In this document: positions 35,203-45,359 of the stretch, piece after piece
Position numbering within the stretch: the first letter of the stretch is position 1
How the letters are laid out: every line of letters begins with the position of its first letter
Source of the DNA: PALSA-278 sp963760285
GTDB lineage: Bacteria > Acidobacteriota > Terriglobia > Acidiferrales > UBA7541
Reading direction: 5' to 3'
Assembly: GCA_963760285.1 (NCBI GenBank)
Contig: CAVXCI010000001.1
Location: 1,984,001 to 2,048,000 of the forward strand
Length of the DNA: 64,000 bases
Notes under the pieces: model-generated
Seen by the model: the letters and a program-made list of their open reading frames with translations, nothing else
What the model was told of the DNA's origin: nothing
Database searches by the model: none
Made by a program: the position numbers and the translations under genes

Positions 35203-36775
35203 ATCGCCATTCTTCGGAAATTCGCTCGTCCCGCCACGTGGTTCGCCGCGGTCCTCGTTTCGTGTGCATTGTTTTATCCGGCCTCCGCGCAACAACCGCC
35301 CTCCGATCCACAAGCCCGGGATCATCAGCGTGGAGAGCAGCCCGGAGCTTTTCTGCCACGTTGAGCGCGATGTATGCCGCGGGCTACGCGGCGGACTAAG
35401 CTGGAGAGGCGAAATCCTGAAATCGCGGCCTATCGCGCGCAATTGCGCGACCTGCACGGGCCGGCCACGGAAGCGCTGCGGAAGTATTACCATGATCATC
35501 TTGCTCGCGGACCCCGCGGAAACGGTGTCGCGGTTTGTTTCCTTCGCACTGGTGGTCGGGACCTCCGCCACATTTTCCCTTCAACTTTCCGCGAGAGCAA
35601 TTGCCACCGGACGTTCTGGGCATCGACGACTTCAATGGAGTGCTGTCGAATTTTTATGTAGAGGCCGCGCTCGATCGGCAGTGGGCGCATCTTCAGCCCT
35701 ATTATGGACGTCAGATTCGGAGGCTGGAAGGGCCCGTAAGCAACTGGTGATCAGGGTCAATTCCTATCTCCGCGAAGTGGTGAACCCGTCCACGGGGAGG
35801 CGGTTCATGGTGATTGCCGAACCGCTGATTGGCAGCCGCACCAGTTTTCGAATTTACGGCGCGCAATACACGGTGATGGTTTCCTCCGGCGATGATCCCC
35901 CGCTGGATGATATCCGCCATGCTTATCTCCACTTCCTCCTGGATCCGCTGGCCTTTCGTTATGGGAAAGAGGTGGACACGCGGCGTTCGCTGCTGGATGT
36001 TGCCGCGCGCGCCCCCCGCCTGCCCGCCGAATACCTGGAGGATTTCCCGGCGTACGTGACGGAATGCCTGATCAAGGCGGTGGAACTGCATCTGGAGAAG
36101 GTGCCCATCACCAGGCTGGATGAGGCGTTTGCGCGCAACGATGCCGACGGCTTTATTCTCGTCCGTGCGCTATATGACGGCCTGCAAAAGTTCAGCCAAA
36201 GTGAACCGGCGATGACGTTTTACTATCCGAACTTAATTGAAAGCATCGATGTGGCGGCGGAAAAGAGACGATTGCGAGATTTTCAATTTCCACCGGAAGA
36301 AGCCAACGCCGCGCCTTCCCAGCATCCGGTGGAAACGTCCGAACTGGATCAATGGCTGGCCGAGGGGGACAACGCCATTGCCTCGCAGAACGTTCCGCTG
36401 GCGGAAACGGTCTTCCAGCGGGTGCTGCAACAGTATCCTGGAAATTTGAAAGCCACCTACGGCCTGGCCGTGGCTTCGGCGCTGAAGGGGGACACCGCGC
36501 GCGCCATGGGACTTTTTGAGGATGTGATTGCCGAGAGCGTCAAGTCCATGGCGAATGGCGGCGCGAACCGGCCGGATCCGTCCATCGTGGCATGGTCGCA
36601 TGTTTATCTGGGCAGGATTCATGACGTCCGCGGAGAACGCGACACGGCCATGAGCGAGTATCACGTGGCGCTGGGCGTGGCAGGCGCACCCCAGGCCGCG
36701 CACGAAGCGGCGCAAAGGGGTTTGGATGGCGCGTTTAAACCGGCCGCGGCGAATGGTGGAACAAAACCGCAATAG
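35203..36775 (+). CDS. Secreted TPR-containing protein of unknown function (about four frameshifts)
   Basis: Pieces in order: a signal-peptide-like segment ILRKFARPATWFAAVLVSCALFYPASAQQ from about 35203 with GGGGGAAA upstream but no clear start codon. Next RRNPEIAAYRAQLRDLHGPATEALRKYYHDH (about 35400-35500), LADPAETVSRFVSFALVVG, QLPPDVLGIDDFNGVLSNFYVEAALDRQW, and a long intact part from about 35740 (VIRVNSYLREVVNPSTGRRFMVIAEPL ... TPR repeats such as TVFQRVLQQYPGNLKATYGLAVASALKGDTARA). Shifts fall near 35370, 35505, 35550 and 35740. No family is recognised for the N-terminal half. It follows the sigma/anti-sigma pair and may be a target of it. Confidence 0.65.
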
Positions 36776-36828
36776 ATGGCGAAATCAGGACTGACCGTGT
36801 TTCAATCTGTAAGCGGGGTAGAGCGGGG

Positions 36829-37767
36829 ATGGTGTTTCAATTGAATTTGGACACGCGGATCAGGGTGCGGAGGTGGGCGCTGGTGTTTGGCGCAGGAATT
36901 TTCTGCGCCAGTTACGGTCAGGCGCGGCCGCCTGCGCGGATGGAACAGGCTCCCTCTCAGACTCAGGGACCGGCGCAGCCGCAACAGCAACAGTCAAAGC
37001 CCTCGCTTGTTTCTCCCAGCTCCACACAACAGGCGCAGCAGGGGCCGTCGCAGGCAAACCCCGGCACTGCGCCAAAGGTGGACCTCAAGGAAGACGCTGC
37101 CTACAAGTTGTTCTATGACCTCTCCCCGTTGCAGACAGAGGAACAAATCAAAGTGGGCGAGGCTTTTCTAGCGGATTACCCGAGCAGCCGTTATCGTGAA
37201 GTGGTGTACTCGCGGCTGGTGCAGGCCTATCTGGCGAAACAGGATACAGCCAAAGTGAAGGATGATGGCGCCAGGGCGCTGGCTCTGAATCCCAACGATG
37301 TGGACGTCCTGACAACGCTCGGCTGGGTGATTCCCCACTCCTACAATCCGGGCGATCCGAATGCCGCAGCGCAATTGCAGCTGGCGGAAAACTATTTGAA
37401 GCATGCCCTGCAAATCCTGGCCACCATCGCTAAGCCGGAAACCATGACGGAGGAGGATTTCACGCGCACTCGTGACGCACGGCTCTCTCAGGCGCACAGT
37501 GGACTTGGCCTGATCTATTTCCGGCGCGGGAAATACGCGGACGCGGTCCTGGAATTGCAGCAGTCCACAAAACTGGTGAAGGATCCGGATCCCATCGATT
37601 TTTTCATACTGGGCATTTCCCTGCAGCAGTCACGGCGTTTCGATGAAGCCGCCGCCGCTTACGATCAATGCGCCAGGGTGCCCAACAGTTTTCAGCCGCG
37701 CTGCCAGGCGGGAGCCGAGCAGACACGAAAGGTAGCGGGCGGGCAGGCAGGGTCCGCGAAGCCATGA
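36829..37767 (+). CDS. Secreted/periplasmic TPR protein
   Basis: 312 residues. Signal region IRVRRWALVFGAGIFCASYGQA, then a Gln/Pro-rich linker (about 40-85). TPR-like helices follow (YKLFYDLSPLQTEEQIKVGEAFLADYPSSRYREVVYSRLVQAYL; DARLSQAHSGLGLIYFRRGKYADAVLELQQS, each read in parts). Such proteins usually act as scaffolds in the periplasm. Translationally coupled to rnc: its TGA overlaps the rnc ATG (ATGA at 37764). Confidence 0.75.
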   Translation: MVFQLNLDTRIRVRRWALVFGAGIFCASYGQARPPARMEQAPSQTQGPAQPQQQQSKPSLVSPSSTQQAQQGPSQANPGTAPKVDLKEDAAYKLFYDLSPLQTEEQIKVGEAFLADYPSSRYREVVYSRLVQAYLAKQDTAKVKDDGARALALNPNDVDVLTTLGWVIPHSYNPGDPNAAAQLQLAENYLKHALQILATIAKPETMTEEDFTRTRDARLSQAHSGLGLIYFRRGKYADAVLELQQSTKLVKDPDPIDFFILGISLQQSRRFDEAAAAYDQCARVPNSFQPRCQAGAEQTRKVAGGQAGSAKP

Positions 37768-38510
37768 AACCCAACGCGATCCCGGAGGATGAACTTCGCG
37801 ATCTGGAAGCGCGCATCGGACACCATTTTCAAGATCCGGCATTCCTGGAACAGGCGCTCACGCACCGCTCTTCGCGTCTTCCCGCCGGCGAAGTATCTCC
37901 GCCAGACAACGACCGCATGGAATTCCTGGGTGACCGCGTGCTCGGGCTGGTGGTCAGCCAGCACCTCTGCGAATCATTTCCGGAGTGGGATGTGGGGCGC
38001 CTGTCCAAGGGTCTCTCCCGGCTGGTAAGCGCATCGTCCATCCAGGCCGCCGCCAGCGGGATGGGACTGGGAGAAAATCTGCGGCTGGGCCGCGGCGAAG
38101 AGCTTACCGGTGGAAGGCAGAAACGCAATCTGCTGGCCGATGCCTACGAAGCCGTGGTGGCGGCGATTTATCTGGACGCGGGCCTGGCGACGGCGGCGGC
38201 TTTCATACAGCATACTTTGCTGGAATCGGAAGCTGGCGGCGAGCGCTCGGCGTGGAGCGAACCGGATCACAAGTCCGCATTGCAGGAATGGCTGCAGGAA
38301 CGGGGGCTGGGAATCCCGCAGTACCGCGTGGTGGCGGAATCGGGGCCCGACCATTGCAAGACCTTCAGCATTGAACTGTGGTTGAGGGATTCTTCCGTGG
38401 CGGCTTCGGAAGGGCGCTCGAAGAAAGAGGCAGAGCAGGCTGCGGCACGCCTGGCGCTTTCCCGCCTCCGGCGGAAGGAGGAGGAATCCCGCCCGATGGC
38501 CAATTCGTAA
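37764..38510 (+). CDS. rnc: Ribonuclease III
   Basis: Cleaves double-stranded RNA (rRNA precursors, structured mRNAs) as a Mg2+-dependent dimer. 248 residues. The signature DNDRMEFLGDRVLGLVV (family ERLEFLGDAVL, catalytic E and D present) lies near 47-63. LLADAYEAVVAAIYLDAG holds the second acidic pair near 122-139. The C-terminal dsRNA-binding domain is DHKSALQEWLQERGLGIPQYRVV ... SKKEAEQAAARLAL. ATG at 37764 overlaps the upstream TPR gene stop and its TAA overlaps the lepB ATG, so the three are coupled. Confidence 0.95.
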   Translation: MKPNAIPEDELRDLEARIGHHFQDPAFLEQALTHRSSRLPAGEVSPPDNDRMEFLGDRVLGLVVSQHLCESFPEWDVGRLSKGLSRLVSASSIQAAASGMGLGENLRLGRGEELTGGRQKRNLLADAYEAVVAAIYLDAGLATAAAFIQHTLLESEAGGERSAWSEPDHKSALQEWLQERGLGIPQYRVVAESGPDHCKTFSIELWLRDSSVAASEGRSKKEAEQAAARLALSRLRRKEEESRPMANS

Positions 38511-39307
38511 TGTCTGATTTGCCGACCATTACGCCGCTGAACGAAAATGTTGTTCAACCTGCCGGCCCCCGCGAGGGCCTTTCGGCGCTCCAATACCTGG
38601 AATCCCTTCTGCTTACGATTGTGATCGCCCTCTTCGGGACGACGTTTATCGTGCAGTCGTTTCAGATTCCCTCGCAATCCATGGAGCCGACGCTGCAGGT
38701 TGGCGACTATCTGCTGGTTAATAAGTTCATTTTTGGCGGGCATGGCGCCTGGTATGAGCGTGTTCTGCCATACAGGAACATTCAACGCGGCGAGGTGGTG
38801 GTCTTCAAGTTTCCGTTTGACGATCATCCCTACTATGTAAAGCGCGTTATAGGACTTCCAGGAGATCGCATTCGCATTGCGGACCAGCAAGTCTATGTAA
38901 ACGGGCAAAAGGGAGATGAGCCGTATGTGGTTCATGACGGGGCTTTCGATGATCCGTATGGCGACAATTTTCCGCCCTCCACCAACTTCATCATGCAGCG
39001 CGGCATTCGCCCGGAGTGGGCGTCGGAAATGATGAGTTACGTCCGGAATGGCGAGATGGTTGTGCCGCCCGGATGCTATTTTGTGATGGGCGACAATCGT
39101 GATCACAGCTGGGACAGCCGCTACTGGGGATTTGTGAATCGCGACGCCGTCATCGGGCGGCCGGTGGTCATCTACTGGTCCATTGATTCCACCAACGGAG
39201 ACTATGTGAACCGGGGAACCAGGGCCACGCTGCGGCGTTTCTTCTCCACGCTGTTTCACCTGCCCACGCGCACACGCTGGCATCGCCTGATGCAGGAAGT
39301 GCATTAG
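38510..39307 (+). CDS. lepB: Signal peptidase I
   Basis: Membrane-bound serine-lysine protease that removes signal peptides from exported proteins. 265 residues. One transmembrane segment at about 31-50; catalytic Ser57 in IPSQSMEPTL, catalytic Lys111 in YYVKRVIGLPGD, and the box E signature VMGDNRDHSWDSRYWG. The short N-terminus with a single TM is the Gram-positive/acidobacterial type rather than the two-TM E. coli form. Starts inside the rnc stop (TAATG) and is followed 15 bp later by the AsmA-like gene. Confidence 0.95.
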   Translation: MSDLPTITPLNENVVQPAGPREGLSALQYLESLLLTIVIALFGTTFIVQSFQIPSQSMEPTLQVGDYLLVNKFIFGGHGAWYERVLPYRNIQRGEVVVFKFPFDDHPYYVKRVIGLPGDRIRIADQQVYVNGQKGDEPYVVHDGAFDDPYGDNFPPSTNFIMQRGIRPEWASEMMSYVRNGEMVVPPGCYFVMGDNRDHSWDSRYWGFVNRDAVIGRPVVIYWSIDSTNGDYVNRGTRATLRRFFSTLFHLPTRTRWHRLMQEVH

Positions 39308-39322
39308 AATCCTTCCTGAACA

Positions 39323-41911
39323 ATGCTGCCCTCCATCATCCATGCCGCGGCGTTGCCGCCGGCAAACGCGCCGCGCGGCCGGCGCCGGCGATTGCGCTAC
39401 GTGATTGCCGCGATTGCCGTGGTTTTTATCATTCAGTTGGGGATGGACGCAATCGTGCATCGTCCACGCGTGGCCGCGCGGCTTACAGCGCGGCTCCAGG
39501 CGGCGTTTGGACGCCCGGTGAAAGTGGCGGGATACGATTTCTCGCTATGGACCGGCCCGGAGTTGACGGCTTCGTCCCTGGTGGTGGGAGAGGATCCGCG
39601 ATTCGGCAGCGAATATTTTCTGTACGCGGATCGCGTGACACTGCACCCGCGCTGGCTGCCGCTTCTGCGCGGCAGGATCGCCATCAGGAATCTTTCCTTC
39701 GGCCATCCCAGCCTGAACGTGGTGGCCAACGCGGATGGCCGGTGGAATCTGGCGGAATGGCTGCCGCGAGGCGGCGGATTGTCACCGGGCGCGCCTTCCG
39801 GAGCGGCGCCGGCCATCTCGCGGCTGGAGTTCACCGACGGGAGGATTAATTTCAAATCGGGCGTGGTGAAAATCCCTTTCGCGCTGGTTGCGGTGGACGG
39901 CTCGGTGGATCAGGGAGCTGCCGGCCACTGGCGAATCGATCTGGATGCGCAACCTATGCGCGCGGCGGTGCTGTTGCAGCAGGTGGGGACGGTCCACCTG
40001 GATGGCACCGTGGGAGGGACCACAGTGCGCTTGCGTCCCGCGGACCTGCGCCTGAGCTGGCAGGATGGTTCGGTGGCGGATCTACTCCGCCTGATGCGCG
40101 GAGATGACATGGGCACGCGAGGAGATTTTTCGCTTTCGCTGGAAGCCCGCGCTGATGGATTGGAATGGCGCCTCATTGGGCAGGCGCAGTGCCGCAGATT
40201 GCACCGCTGGGATCTGCCGATGCGCGCGGATGACCCCACATTCAACGTTACTGCGCGCGGGGATTGGCTGCCCGGCAGCCGAAACCTGGAGCTGGCCAAT
40301 TTTCTTTTTGAATCCGCGCGGTCGAACGTGCAAGGCGCGGGTTTTATCACCGGGCGTCTGGCGGGCGAGGCTGGCGCGGGGCTTGTTCGCTCCGCGGATA
40401 TTTCATTGGGCGCCAGCATCGCGACAGAGGACGCATTGTCATTTTTCCGGGCATTCCATCCGGGAGTGGCGGAGGAATTGAGCGCCGCGGGAGAAACCAT
40501 TGCGCGCGTGCGCGCCGTGGGGTGGCCGCCGCGTTTGCTGGACGGAGAAATCTCCACGGGCGGAGTGCGCCTGGAGGGTGGCAGCCTCGCGGCGCCGGTG
40601 CGGTTCGGACCGGCTGACGTTAGCATTGTTGATGGGGAGTGGTCGCTGCCTGATTCCGATCTGGCGTTTGAACCGGATGCGGGGCTTTTCTCGCTGGGGC
40701 TCGTTTCCCAACATAGCGTGAAGAAGGGAATGCCCGCGCAGGCTGCATTAAATCTTCGCGGTCGCGTGGATGATGCCCGCCAGGTTCTCACCGCGGCCGC
40801 GGCGCTGGGCTTCAATTTGCCGCGCGGCTGGGATGTCTCCGGCCCGGCGGCGGCCAGCTTCCAGTGGAGCGCGCCTGCCGATCCATTTGCCCATGCCCCG
40901 TCGGGCAGCGTAACGCTGGATGGAGTCGAGATTCGCGCTCCGTTTCTGGCGCGCCCCGTTGGGCCGGTTGAAGCGCAACTGGACTTCTCGGCGCAGGGCG
41001 AACAGTTGCATCTCCACGGCGCGCAAGTGTTCGGTTCGGACTGGACAGGAGAACTTTCGCATCGTCCTGGCGACGCGGAATGGCACGGGCGTCTTTCCAC
41101 CGATGCCGTGGACATCGCCAGGTTTGACGAGTATCTGAATCCGGCGCGGCGGGAAAGCCTGCTGGTGCGAATGCTGCCATTTCTGCGGCCGGCTCCGGTG
41201 GCGGCGTCGGTCCCGGAAGCTTTGCGGTGGTCCGGGCCTCTGTTGGCGAAGAATGTGCAGTTGGGTGCATTCCATTTGACCGGCCTTCGCGCCGATGCTC
41301 AATTGGATGGACGAAAAATCCAATTGGAGAACGCGGATGCCACGCTCTGGGGCGGCAGCGTAATGGGCTCGTTCATCGCGCGATTGAATCCCGTGCCGGC
41401 TTATGAATCGAACCTGCGGTTTCAGCGCCTGGATTTGAGCCGCGTCGCCGCGCCTTCGCTGGAAAAAAGGTTCGCGGGTGTTGCCGATGGGGTGATGAAG
41501 ATTTCCGCGGCGGGCGTGGGCCGGCCGGCGCTGGCAGCCTCGTTGAAGTGCGGCGGAAGCGCCACGGTCAACGGTTTGCAGTTAAGTTTCGTCGATCTGC
41601 GGCGGTCGCTGGCGGAAGGCCGCTTGAGCGAGGGGGACAGCCGCTTTCCCAGCGCCCGGGCAAATTTCGTCTGCGCCAACCAGCGAATCCAGTTCACGGA
41701 GTTGCGGCTCCGCGATCAGTCCACTGAAATTGCGGGCCGGGGAACATTTGATTTCAGCCGCCACCTGATTTTTCTGCTTTCCGAATCGGGATCGAGCACG
41801 GACCGTCTTGCGTCTGGTCCGGGCATTGGCGCATTGCCGCGCCAGTATTCTCTGACGGGCATGCTTGATTCCCTGGACCTGCATGCGGTCCCGACCCCCC
41901 GCCCACGCTGA
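39323..41911 (+). CDS. AsmA-family outer-membrane/lipid-transport-type protein
   Basis: 862 residues. A basic N-terminus and one membrane helix (YVIAAIAVVFIIQLGMDAIVH, about 27-47) precede the AsmA N-terminal signature RLTARLQAAFGRPVKVAGYDFSLWTGPELTASSLVVGEDPRFGSEYFLYADRVTLHPRWLPLLRGRIAIRNLSF (read in parts). A long beta-rich periplasmic repeat region and an AsmA_2-like C-terminus follow (NGLQLSFVDLRRSLAEGRL, FVCANQRIQFTELRLRDQSTEIAGRGTFDF). Members of the family bridge inner and outer membrane and move phospholipids. It follows lepB closely. Confidence 0.82.
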   Translation: MLPSIIHAAALPPANAPRGRRRRLRYVIAAIAVVFIIQLGMDAIVHRPRVAARLTARLQAAFGRPVKVAGYDFSLWTGPELTASSLVVGEDPRFGSEYFLYADRVTLHPRWLPLLRGRIAIRNLSFGHPSLNVVANADGRWNLAEWLPRGGGLSPGAPSGAAPAISRLEFTDGRINFKSGVVKIPFALVAVDGSVDQGAAGHWRIDLDAQPMRAAVLLQQVGTVHLDGTVGGTTVRLRPADLRLSWQDGSVADLLRLMRGDDMGTRGDFSLSLEARADGLEWRLIGQAQCRRLHRWDLPMRADDPTFNVTARGDWLPGSRNLELANFLFESARSNVQGAGFITGRLAGEAGAGLVRSADISLGASIATEDALSFFRAFHPGVAEELSAAGETIARVRAVGWPPRLLDGEISTGGVRLEGGSLAAPVRFGPADVSIVDGEWSLPDSDLAFEPDAGLFSLGLVSQHSVKKGMPAQAALNLRGRVDDARQVLTAAAALGFNLPRGWDVSGPAAASFQWSAPADPFAHAPSGSVTLDGVEIRAPFLARPVGPVEAQLDFSAQGEQLHLHGAQVFGSDWTGELSHRPGDAEWHGRLSTDAVDIARFDEYLNPARRESLLVRMLPFLRPAPVAASVPEALRWSGPLLAKNVQLGAFHLTGLRADAQLDGRKIQLENADATLWGGSVMGSFIARLNPVPAYESNLRFQRLDLSRVAAPSLEKRFAGVADGVMKISAAGVGRPALAASLKCGGSATVNGLQLSFVDLRRSLAEGRLSEGDSRFPSARANFVCANQRIQFTELRLRDQSTEIAGRGTFDFSRHLIFLLSESGSSTDRLASGPGIGALPRQYSLTGMLDSLDLHAVPTPRPR

Positions 41912-42010
41912 ATTGCGGCGCGCCAATAACGGGGTTGTGTGGCCGGATGGGAATAATCGTGCATCCAACTGCCTTTGAAAGCATCACAACGGAATCAGTG
42001 CGTTGAATCC

Positions 42011-43072
42011 ATGAAACAAGAGAGCAGGACGAGTGGCGAAATGCGGCGGCCGGCAATTTATCTGCTGGCATTGTGCCTGGCGATGGCCGGTTTGATGAAT
42101 GCAATGCGGTCCCCGGCGGCCTTCGCGGCGGGCGACGATACCGGGCGCATACATCTGGAGCCGCATCTTGCGCCCGGACAGGTGTTCCGCTATCAGCTTG
42201 ACCTGCACACCACGGCCGTCTCGCGCGCGCAAGGACCCATCAGCGACGCGCAAGGCGCATCCACCCTGGAACGCGCTGCTCTGGCGACAGTTCGTCTGGA
42301 GGTTTTGAGCGTGGAGCTCGGCAGCGCCGGGGAGAAGCGCGTCCGGTTGCGCGCCACCTATGAGCATTGTTCAGCGGGTTCCAAGAGCGACGCATTGGAC
42401 GTGCAGGAGCGCGAGTTCGAGAAGCAGTTCCGAAAACTGGAAGGAGCATCCGTGGAGTTCAGCATGGACTCGGATGGGCGCACGTATGATTTTTCCGCTC
42501 CCAGCGATTCATCTCTCGATCCTTCAACACTGCTGGCCATGCAGCAGGGAACTGGCGCGCTGACGCCGGACGGCGGCCTGCCTCCCAAGGGAGTCGCCGT
42601 GGGCGATAAATGGTCCTCGGAGAAGGAATTTCAACCTTCGCCGCTCTTGGGTCTTTATTGGCACACGGACTCCGCCTATCTTCGCAACGAACCGTGTCCT
42701 CGCCCATCGCCTCCGCCAGATGCGCCGCAAACCGACGGAACAGCCGCGCCGTCAGGATCGGACCACGCTGGCGAGGCGGCACAAAGCGATACGTGCGCGG
42801 TAATCCAGACGGAGATGAAATTGATACGCCGCGATACCAAAGGCAACCAGACTCCGCCGGATTATATTAAGAACGGGCTGCGCACGTCCGGCGATTGGAC
42901 GGGAACCGGCGAGAGTATCAGCGATATTTCCCTGCGCACTGGGTTGGTGGTCACCATGACGCAAACCAGCTCGCAGGAGATGAACTTCCGCATTGCCACC
43001 GCCGAGGGCCGCGCCGGCCTTCAATACACCGGCAGCGTGCAAAGCCAGAGCGCCGTCACGCAGCTGCCGTAA
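42011..43072 (+). CDS. Secreted protein of unknown function
   Basis: Not recognised beyond general features. From the ATG at 42011 (MKQESRTSGEMRRPAIYLLALCLAMAGLMNAMRSPAAFAA) it has a signal peptide of about 40 residues. About 310 residues of predicted beta-rich domain follow (LEPHLAPGQVFRYQLDLHTTAVSRAQ; GVAVGDKWSSEKEF), with a Pro/Asp-rich insert in the middle. The pattern 'GQ.F.Y......' and 'G.....GDKW' resembles DUF6263-like envelope proteins, but I would not rest a function on it. The upstream ATG at 41975 is possible. Lies between the AsmA-like gene and uvrB. Confidence 0.6.
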   Translation: MKQESRTSGEMRRPAIYLLALCLAMAGLMNAMRSPAAFAAGDDTGRIHLEPHLAPGQVFRYQLDLHTTAVSRAQGPISDAQGASTLERAALATVRLEVLSVELGSAGEKRVRLRATYEHCSAGSKSDALDVQEREFEKQFRKLEGASVEFSMDSDGRTYDFSAPSDSSLDPSTLLAMQQGTGALTPDGGLPPKGVAVGDKWSSEKEFQPSPLLGLYWHTDSAYLRNEPCPRPSPPPDAPQTDGTAAPSGSDHAGEAAQSDTCAVIQTEMKLIRRDTKGNQTPPDYIKNGLRTSGDWTGTGESISDISLRTGLVVTMTQTSSQEMNFRIATAEGRAGLQYTGSVQSQSAVTQLP

Positions 43073-43171
43073 AGTTTTCCTCTCCAATGGGTGGCCCCGC
43101 CGGGCGGTGGACGTGTCGTCGTATAATGGAGCTTTGCGAGGCGCACATTTGGAGCGTCCGGGCCTTCACGC

Positions 43172-45343
43172 ATGGATTTCAAACTCTCCAGTTCATACCA
43201 ACCGCAGGGGGACCAGCCGACGGCCATCGCCGAGCTTCTGCGCGGCGTGAAAGCCGGCGACAAGCATCAGGTTCTGCTGGGCGTGACAGGTTCGGGAAAG
43301 ACTTTCACCATGGCCAAGGTGATCGAAGCCATTGGCCGCACGGCGCTGGTTCTGGCGCACAACAAGACTTTGGCCGCGCAGCTCTATCACGAGTTTCGCT
43401 CGTTCTTTCCGCAGAACGCCGTGGAATATTTCGTGAGCTATTACGATTACTACCAGCCGGAGGCCTACGTCCCCGCGAGCGATACCTACATCGAAAAGGA
43501 GGCTACCATTAACGAGGAGCTGGACAAGCTGCGCATGAGCGCCACGCGCTCGCTTTTCGAGCGGCGGGACGTGATTGTTGTGGCTTCGGTCTCATGCATT
43601 TACGGCATCGGTTCGCCGGAAGCGTATTACGGCATGATGCTGATGCTGGAAAAGGGGCAGTCCATCGCGCGGGAAGCCATGCTGCGCAAGCTGGTGGAAA
43701 TTCAATACGAACGCTCGGAGGACTTGCGGCGCGGCACATTCCGGGTGCGGGGCGACACCGTGGAAGTTCATCCGCCATACGAAGAGCAGGCCTTTCGCAT
43801 CGAGTTGTGGGGCAGCACGGTGGAAGCCATACGGCGCATGGACCCGCTCACCGGCGCGCTGGTGGGTGACAAGCAGGAAATTCAGCGGCTGCCGATTTAT
43901 CCCAAGACGCATTACGTGGTGCCCGCGGAGCAGCGCGAACGGGCCATCGAAGGGATTTTCGCGGAACTGGAATGGTGGAAGCCCGAGCTGGAGCGCCGGG
44001 GAAAAATCGTGGAAGCGCAGCGCGTTTCGCAGCGTGCGCGGTTCGACGTGGAGATGATGCGCAACGTCGGATACTGCCACGGCATTGAAAACTATTCCCG
44101 TCACCTTTCGGGGCGCCTGCCGGGCGAAGCGCCGCCCACACTCCTGGATTATCTGCCGCAGGACTATCTGCTCTTCGTGGATGAGTCGCACCAGACCATT
44201 CCGCAGGTTCGCGGAATGTTTCATGGCGACCGTTCCCGCAAACAGACCCTGGTGGATTACGGCTTCCGCATGCCGTCGGCGCTGGATAACCGCCCGCTTT
44301 CCTTCGAGGAGTTTGAGAACCGCGTGAATCAGGCGATTTATGTTTCCGCCACGCCGGGGCCTTATGAACTGACGCGCTCGGGAGGCGTGGTGGTGGAGCA
44401 GGTGATTCGCCCCACGGGATTGGTGGATCCACAAATTGAAGTGCGGCCGGTGAAAGGCCAGGTGGACGATCTGCTGGAAGAAATTCGTTCATGCGCGGCG
44501 CGCCAGGAGCGCGTGCTGGTGACAACGCTGACCAAGCGCATGGCGGAGGATCTGGCGGAGTATCTGGGAGAAACGGGAGTTCGCTGCCGTTATCTGCACT
44601 CGGAAGTGGATACACTGGACCGCATACGGATATTGCGCGACCTGCGCCGCGGCGAGTTTGACGCACTTATCGGCATCAATCTGCTTCGCGAAGGGCTGGA
44701 CTTGCCGGAAGTTTCGCGCGTGGCCGTGCTCGATGCGGACAAAGAAGGTTTTCTGCGCAGCGCCACCGCGCTGATTCAGACCGTGGGGCGCTGCGCGCGC
44801 CACGTGGAAGGCCGCGCGATTTTGTACGCGGAGGTGATGACGGATTCCATGAAGCAGGCCATCGGCGAGACCAGCCGCCGCCGCGCCAAGCAGGAACAGT
44901 TCAACCTGGAAAATCACATCACCCCGCAATCCATCGTGAAGAGCGTGGACATGCAGCTGGCCAGCATTGTGGAGGCGGATTACGTTACCGTGCCGCTGGA
45001 CGATCCGGACCTGGAAAATATTGAATCCAGAGACCAACTGGAGCAGATCATTACACGGCTGGAAGAGCAGATGCGGGAGGCGGCGAAGAAATTTGAGTTT
45101 GAGCGCGCCGCCACCCTGCGCGACCGCGTGCGGTCGTTGCGCCAACGGACAGTGGCGGCGATTCCCATGGCCAGTTCCGCGGAGGCGATTCAGGATCTGC
45201 GCGCCGGCGTGGCGCCAGCGGATATTTCAGAGGAAACCGCGCGCGCTGAATTGAACGTTGAGGATTCGCGGAAGATGGCCGGCGACAAGAATAAGGCAGC
45301 CGACGCGAAGGGGTCCAAGCCGGTTATCCGTCCGCATAAGTGA
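43172..45343 (+). CDS. uvrB: Excinuclease ABC subunit B
   Basis: DNA damage-verifying helicase-like subunit of nucleotide excision repair. 723 residues. Walker A GVTGSGKTFT near 36-45, the beta-hairpin YYDYYQPEAYVPASDTYIEKEA near 91-112, and the UvrB-specific DESHQTIPQVRGM. Helicase motifs V/VI are in LIGINLLREGLDLPEVSRVAVLDADKEGFLRS and QTVGRCARHVEGRAILYA. A UVR domain (LEEQMREAAKKFEFERAATLRDRVRSLR) near 630-660 binds UvrC. The C-terminus has an additional lysine-rich tail. Complete and in frame. Confidence 0.97.
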   Translation: MDFKLSSSYQPQGDQPTAIAELLRGVKAGDKHQVLLGVTGSGKTFTMAKVIEAIGRTALVLAHNKTLAAQLYHEFRSFFPQNAVEYFVSYYDYYQPEAYVPASDTYIEKEATINEELDKLRMSATRSLFERRDVIVVASVSCIYGIGSPEAYYGMMLMLEKGQSIAREAMLRKLVEIQYERSEDLRRGTFRVRGDTVEVHPPYEEQAFRIELWGSTVEAIRRMDPLTGALVGDKQEIQRLPIYPKTHYVVPAEQRERAIEGIFAELEWWKPELERRGKIVEAQRVSQRARFDVEMMRNVGYCHGIENYSRHLSGRLPGEAPPTLLDYLPQDYLLFVDESHQTIPQVRGMFHGDRSRKQTLVDYGFRMPSALDNRPLSFEEFENRVNQAIYVSATPGPYELTRSGGVVVEQVIRPTGLVDPQIEVRPVKGQVDDLLEEIRSCAARQERVLVTTLTKRMAEDLAEYLGETGVRCRYLHSEVDTLDRIRILRDLRRGEFDALIGINLLREGLDLPEVSRVAVLDADKEGFLRSATALIQTVGRCARHVEGRAILYAEVMTDSMKQAIGETSRRRAKQEQFNLENHITPQSIVKSVDMQLASIVEADYVTVPLDDPDLENIESRDQLEQIITRLEEQMREAAKKFEFERAATLRDRVRSLRQRTVAAIPMASSAEAIQDLRAGVAPADISEETARAELNVEDSRKMAGDKNKAADAKGSKPVIRPHK

Positions 45344-45359
45344 AACGCCACAACGGCAT

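Noticed and set aside
38267..39460. 397-codon minus-strand frame opposite rnc/lepB
   Set aside because: Antisense to two clear essential genes; no recognisable protein features.
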